DNA of 64,000 nt from the NCBI RefSeq assembly GCF_040786275.1, contig NZ_JBFMVT010000002.1, forward strand, positions 1,860,001 through 1,924,000, in the 5' to 3' direction. The DNA is from Buttiauxella gaviniae. GTDB taxonomy: Bacteria; Pseudomonadota; Gammaproteobacteria; Enterobacterales; Enterobacteriaceae. The notes below the pieces were generated by a model. The model was not told where the DNA came from. It saw only the letters and a list, made by a program, of their open reading frames with translations, and did no database searches. A program made the position numbers and the translations under genes. Shown piece after piece: positions 60,731 to 64,000 of this stretch; the first letter of the stretch is position 1, and each line of letters starts with the position of its first letter.

Positions 60731-61387
60731 TTATTCGCCAGAAGTTTCGTCGTCTTCTTCAACACCGTCTTCTTCAGTTGCTGGTGGGATGTCGTTGTAC
60801 CAGCCATCAAGTTTATGACGCAGCACATCGACACCGATTTTCTTCAGTGACGAAAACGCCTCAACCTGAATATCACCGTTAAAGTCTACCACCGCTGCAC
60901 GCACCATATTTAGCTGTGCTTTACGAGCGCCAGACGCCAGTTTGTCAGCTTTGGTCAAAAGCAGCATCACGGGGATATTGCTCGCAACAGCCCAGTGAAT
61001 CATCTGCTGATCAAGGTCTTTAAGCGGGTGACGGATATCCATCAACACCACCAGGCCTTTCAGGCTATTACGTTTTTGCAGATACTCGCCGAGCGCACGC
61101 TGCCATTTCAGTTTTACTTCTTCAGGCACTTCGGCGTAGCCATAGCCTGGCAAATCCACCAGACGTTTACCGTCAGCCACTTCAAACAGGTTAATGAGCT
61201 GAGTACGGCCAGGGGTTTTACTGGTACGCGCCAGAGCTTTCTGATTGGTCAGCGTATTTAATGCGCTGGATTTTCCTGCGTTAGAGCGGCCTGCGAAAGC
61301 AACCTCAATACCGGTATCAGAAGGTAAATGGCGAATATCCGGTGCGCTAAGCACGAAGTGGGTCAGTTGATAATTCCAGTTTGTCAA
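60731..61387 (-). CDS. engB: ribosome biogenesis GTPase EngB (YihA/YsxC)
   Basis: A 218-residue essential GTPase needed for 50S assembly. G1 is [10 protein letters not shown]2 SKTPGRTQ, G3 DLPGYG, G4 TKAD. The TTG at 61385-61387 ([10 protein letters not shown] follows) matches the E. coli N-terminus and has GAGGGAG nine bases upstream; a longer ATG frame is not conserved. The C-terminus has an acidic tail longer than in E. coli. Confidence 0.93.
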   Translation of the reverse strand: MTNWNYQLTHFVLSAPDIRHLPSDTGIEVAFAGRSNAGKSSALNTLTNQKALARTSKTPGRTQLINLFEVADGKRLVDLPGYGYAEVPEEVKLKWQRALGEYLQKRNSLKGLVVLMDIRHPLKDLDQQMIHWAVASNIPVMLLLTKADKLASGARKAQLNMVRAAVVDFNGDIQVEAFSSLKKIGVDVLRHKLDGWYNDIPPATEEDGVEEDDETSGE

Positions 61388-61646
61388 AACGGTTGTCTCC
61401 CTCAGGATGAGCATTGTGGGGGATTATACCTGAACCTGGGGAAAACGCCGTGTTTCTCGGCGCGGCTGACAGGATTACAGAAATCCGCCCGCGGTTTGTA
61501 AGACATTGACCATTCATATTGACAGACAACGTAGTGTTGTTTGATGCGGAAATAATTAAAAGTTTTTATAAAACATGAAGTTAAAGAAATATCTTTGGAT
61601 TACCTACCAGACTTAATGCAAATAGTAATCTTGTAGAATCAAAGGG

Positions 61647-61906
61647 TAAGAGTAAAGTAAGCGGCACAGGCAAAGGAGAGCCACAAAGGATAGCAACTCA
61701 GGATGAGGGTTCAGGATCGTCAGGAAGGCGAAGAACCAAGGAAATGCCAGGAGGCAACGTCAGGAGACGTTTAATAGGGACAAGGAACTACACGGAAGTT
61801 GTTTGCAAGGGAAAGACAGGGCGTCGAGTGCAAACAGGGATTGTGTGACCTATGAAGGGTCCAGAGACAAGAAAAAGGCGACAGGTTAACCTGCCGCCTT
61901 TTTTCT
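61647..61906 (+). ncRNA. csrC: CsrC regulatory RNA
   Basis: It lies between engB and yihI, as csrC does in E. coli. The stretch contains about 13 GGA motifs (for example CAGGATGAGGG, matching the E. coli RNA, CAGGAAGG and CGTCAGGAGACG), which sequester the translational regulator CsrA. It ends in a terminator with GGCG-A-CAGGTT / AACCTG-C-CGCC and a T-run. The 5' end is only estimated from a TAGAAT -10-like sequence at 61634. Confidence 0.88.
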
Positions 61907-61973
61907 TTGCTTGCTTTCTGCTAGATTCCGCCGCAATTCTATACTGAATAAAAACGGCTCAAGACAACTTATT

Positions 61974-62495
61974 ATGAAGCAACAAAACTCAGCAGCACCT
62001 GGCTCCAAACCTTCGAAAGTACGTCGCAAAACGCGCGAAGAGATCGATCGCGAAGCGCGCGACCGTAAACGTGAGAAAAAACACAGCGGACACGCTGCGG
62101 GCAGCCGTGCAACTGGCGGCAGTCAGGCAAAAAGTGGAAATAGCAGCTCTCAGACTAAAGATCCGCGTATTGGTAGCAAAAAACCTATTGCCCTGGGCGT
62201 AACGGAAGTTCAGGTCAAGAAACCTAAACAGCACAAACCTAAAGTCGAGAAACCTATGCTAACACCACAGGCTGAACTGGATTTGCTGGAAAACGATGAG
62301 CGCCTGGATGCGCTGCTGGAACGTCTTGAAGAAGGTGAAACACTCAACGCAGAAGAGCAGGCTTGGGTTAACGCCAAACTCGATCGCATTGATGCGCTGA
62401 TGGAAGAACTCGGCATCTCTTATGAAGATGACGAAGATGAAGAAGAAAAAGAGAAGGGTGATGATTTAATGCGCCTTCTCAAAGGTGGTAACTAA
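61974..62495 (+). CDS. yihI: Der GTPase-activating protein YihI
   Basis: A 173-residue highly charged cytosolic protein that stimulates the GTPase Der and so modulates 50S assembly. The basic N-terminus ([20 protein letters not shown]) is probably disordered. The conserved core is [21 protein letters not shown]...[20 protein letters not shown], followed by an acidic tail. The start MKQQNSA is taken by homology; earlier in-frame ATGs overlap the csrC terminator. Confidence 0.9.
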   Translation: MKQQNSAAPGSKPSKVRRKTREEIDREARDRKREKKHSGHAAGSRATGGSQAKSGNSSSQTKDPRIGSKKPIALGVTEVQVKKPKQHKPKVEKPMLTPQAELDLLENDERLDALLERLEEGETLNAEEQAWVNAKLDRIDALMEELGISYEDDEDEEEKEKGDDLMRLLKGGN

Positions 62496-62506
62496 ACGTT
62501 ATCTCA

Positions 62507-62641
62507 ATGGGATTACCTGCTCTTTTCGTGGTTATTCCACTGGTGTGTTATCTGCTGTGGTTATTCGTTAAACTACGGCGGTTGTCGCGATTGCAAAAAT
62601 CGTTGCGCCGTCAACGAATGCGGCATCACCGGAGGAAGTGA
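62507..62641 (+). CDS. small membrane protein ORF, 44 residues
   Basis: ATG 11 bp after yihI and stop 2 bp before hemN. The product is one hydrophobic helix (LPALFVVIPLVCYLLWLFV) followed by a strongly basic tail (KLRRLSRLQKSLRRQRMRHH), a typical layout for a small inner-membrane protein with a cytosolic C-terminus. The last codons include the GGAGGAAG ribosome site of hemN, so the genes would be coupled. Its own ribosome site is poor. It might be a remnant of a longer membrane-anchored gene found at this place in other gammaproteobacteria; that is a guess. Confidence 0.45.
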   Translation: MGLPALFVVIPLVCYLLWLFVKLRRLSRLQKSLRRQRMRHHRRK

Positions 62642-62643
62642 TT

Positions 62644-64000
62644 ATGTCTGAGCAGTTAATCGATTGGGATCTGGCCCTGATCCAGAAGTATAATTATTCA
62701 GGGCCGCGTTATACCTCTTACCCCACCGCGCTGGAATTCTCCGAAGAGTTCGGCGAGGCGGCGTTTCTGCAAGCGGTTGCTCGTTATCCCGAGCGCCCGC
62801 TGTCGCTATATGTTCATATCCCGTTCTGCCATAAGCTGTGCTATTTCTGCGGCTGCAATAAAATCGTTACTCGCCAGACGCACAAGGCCGATCAGTATTT
62901 AGATGCGCTGGAGCAAGAGATAGCCAGCCGTGCACCGCTCTTTAAGGGCCGTCACGTCAGCCAACTGCATTGGGGCGGTGGTACACCGACTTACCTCAGT
63001 AAAGCGCAGATAAGCCGTCTGATGGGGCTTCTACGGGGTCATTTCAATTTCAACGAAGATGCTGAGCTGTCGATTGAAGTCGATCCGCGTGAAATTGAAC
63101 TCGATGTGCTGGATCACCTGCGTAACGAAGGTTTTACTCGCCTGAGCATGGGTGTGCAGGATTTCAATAAAGAAGTGCAGCGCCTGGTTAACCGGGAGCA
63201 AGACGAAGAGTTTATTTTTGCGCTGATTCAGCGCGCGCGTGACCTGGGCTTTACCTCGACCAATATCGATTTGATCTATGGGCTGCCAAAGCAGACGCCA
63301 GAAAGTTTTGCCTTCACGCTCAAACGCGTTGCAGAACTTAGCCCGCACCGCCTGAGCGTTTTTAACTACGCGCACCTGCCGACATTATTCGCGGCACAAC
63401 GAAAAATTAAAGATGCTGATTTGCCGAGCGCCCAGCAGAAGCTGGACATTCTGCAAGAAACCATCGGCTCTCTGACTCGCGATGGCTATCAGTTTATCGG
63501 TATGGACCACTTTGCCCGCCCGGATGACGAACTCGCGATTGCCCAGCGCGAAGGGAAATTGCATCGTAATTTCCAGGGCTACACCACCCAGGGCGATACT
63601 GATTTACTCGGCATGGGTGTTTCCGCAATCAGCATGATCGGCGACTGCTACGCGCAGAACCAAAAAGAGCTGAAGAGTTATTATCAGCAGGTTGATCAGC
63701 AGGGCGATGCGCTGTGGCGCGGGCTGGCATTAACCCGCGATGACTGTATCCGACGCGACGTTATCAAAGCGCTTATCTGCAATTTCCAGCTTAAATTTGC
63801 CGAAGTAGAACAGCTTTGGGATCTGAACTTTGCAGAATACTTCGCAGAAGATCTGAAATTGCTGGCGCCACTTGCGAAAGATGGGCTGGTGGATATCGAC
63901 GGCAAACACATTCAGGTGACGGCCAAAGGCCGCTTGCTCATTCGTAATATCTGCATGTGTTTTGATAGTTACCTGCGCCAGAAGGCGCGGATGCAACAAT
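62644..64000 (+). CDS. hemN: oxygen-independent coproporphyrinogen III oxidase HemN, cut by window end
   Basis: A radical SAM enzyme that converts coproporphyrinogen III to protoporphyrinogen IX in anaerobic haem synthesis. 452 residues are visible; E. coli HemN has 457, so only the last few are missing. The iron-sulfur cluster Cys are in HIPFCHKLCYFCGC (CX3CX2C plus the adjacent Cys typical of HemN). Other conserved parts are WGGGTPTYL, EVDPREI and NIDLIYGLPKQTPESF. GGAGGAAG lies 7 bp before the ATG. Confidence 0.96.
   Translation, partial: MSEQLIDWDLALIQKYNYSGPRYTSYPTALEFSEEFGEAAFLQAVARYPERPLSLYVHIPFCHKLCYFCGCNKIVTRQTHKADQYLDALEQEIASRAPLFKGRHVSQLHWGGGTPTYLSKAQISRLMGLLRGHFNFNEDAELSIEVDPREIELDVLDHLRNEGFTRLSMGVQDFNKEVQRLVNREQDEEFIFALIQRARDLGFTSTNIDLIYGLPKQTPESFAFTLKRVAELSPHRLSVFNYAHLPTLFAAQRKIKDADLPSAQQKLDILQETIGSLTRDGYQFIGMDHFARPDDELAIAQREGKLHRNFQGYTTQGDTDLLGMGVSAISMIGDCYAQNQKELKSYYQQVDQQGDALWRGLALTRDDCIRRDVIKALICNFQLKFAEVEQLWDLNFAEYFAEDLKLLAPLAKDGLVDIDGKHIQVTAKGRLLIRNICMCFDSYLRQKARMQQ

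Overview
The window is a stretch of an enterobacterial (Enterobacteriaceae, Enterobacterales) chromosome around the replication origin. Gene order and protein sequence closely follow the E. coli K-12 oriC neighbourhood: adeP-yieH, phoU-pstBACS, glmS-glmU, the complete atp operon, rsmG-mnmG, oriC, mioC-asnC, asnA, viaA-ravA, kup, rbsDACBKR, hsrA-yieP, an rRNA operon, mobBA, yihD-srkA-dsbA, yihG, polA-spf, engB-csrC-yihI-hemN. It is not E. coli itself: protein identities are clearly below 100 percent and several loci are extra. I cannot fix the genus from the sequence alone.

Layout. 1-5058: adenine permease (partial), yieH, and a LacI-type regulator divergent from a three-gene ascorbate-type PTS with a cluster of palindromic operators. 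5059-9032: an AT-rich accessory islet. It holds a putative cysteine-hydrolase toxin followed by three paralogous lipoproteins (likely immunity proteins), then a divergent pair made of a YlcI/YnfO-type small protein and an unknown gene. 9102-13820: the Pho-regulated phosphate transporter. 14055-21660: two genes absent from this position in E. coli, an ExuT-like hexuronate transporter and a family-9 pectate lyase. They flank glmUS, and both have KdgR-like palindromes upstream, which suggests a small pectin-use module. 21680-28671: ATP synthase. 29193-33135: rsmG, mnmG, oriC, mioC, asnC. 33292-47451: asnA, viaA-ravA, kup, ribose operon, hsrA, yieP. 47602-53046: rrn operon (16S, tRNA-Glu, 23S, 5S). 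53123-64000: mobBA to hemN (cut by the window end).

Main points for a second look. (1) The toxin plus triplicated lipoprotein locus: each lipoprotein gene is preceded by a copy of the toxin's last codons, which also form a GGAGG, a hairpin and then the ATG, a possible hairpin-bridged ribosome site. (2) The rrn operon joins the left flank of E. coli rrnC (yieP, tRNA-Glu spacer) to the right flank of rrnA (mobB). The segment of roughly 95 kb that separates them in E. coli is therefore not here, which implies an rrn-mediated rearrangement or a misassembly. (3) Candidate CRP and KdgR sites link the two pectin genes. (4) Variant DnaA boxes occur in oriC, and a tandem pair of DnaA boxes lies before polA.
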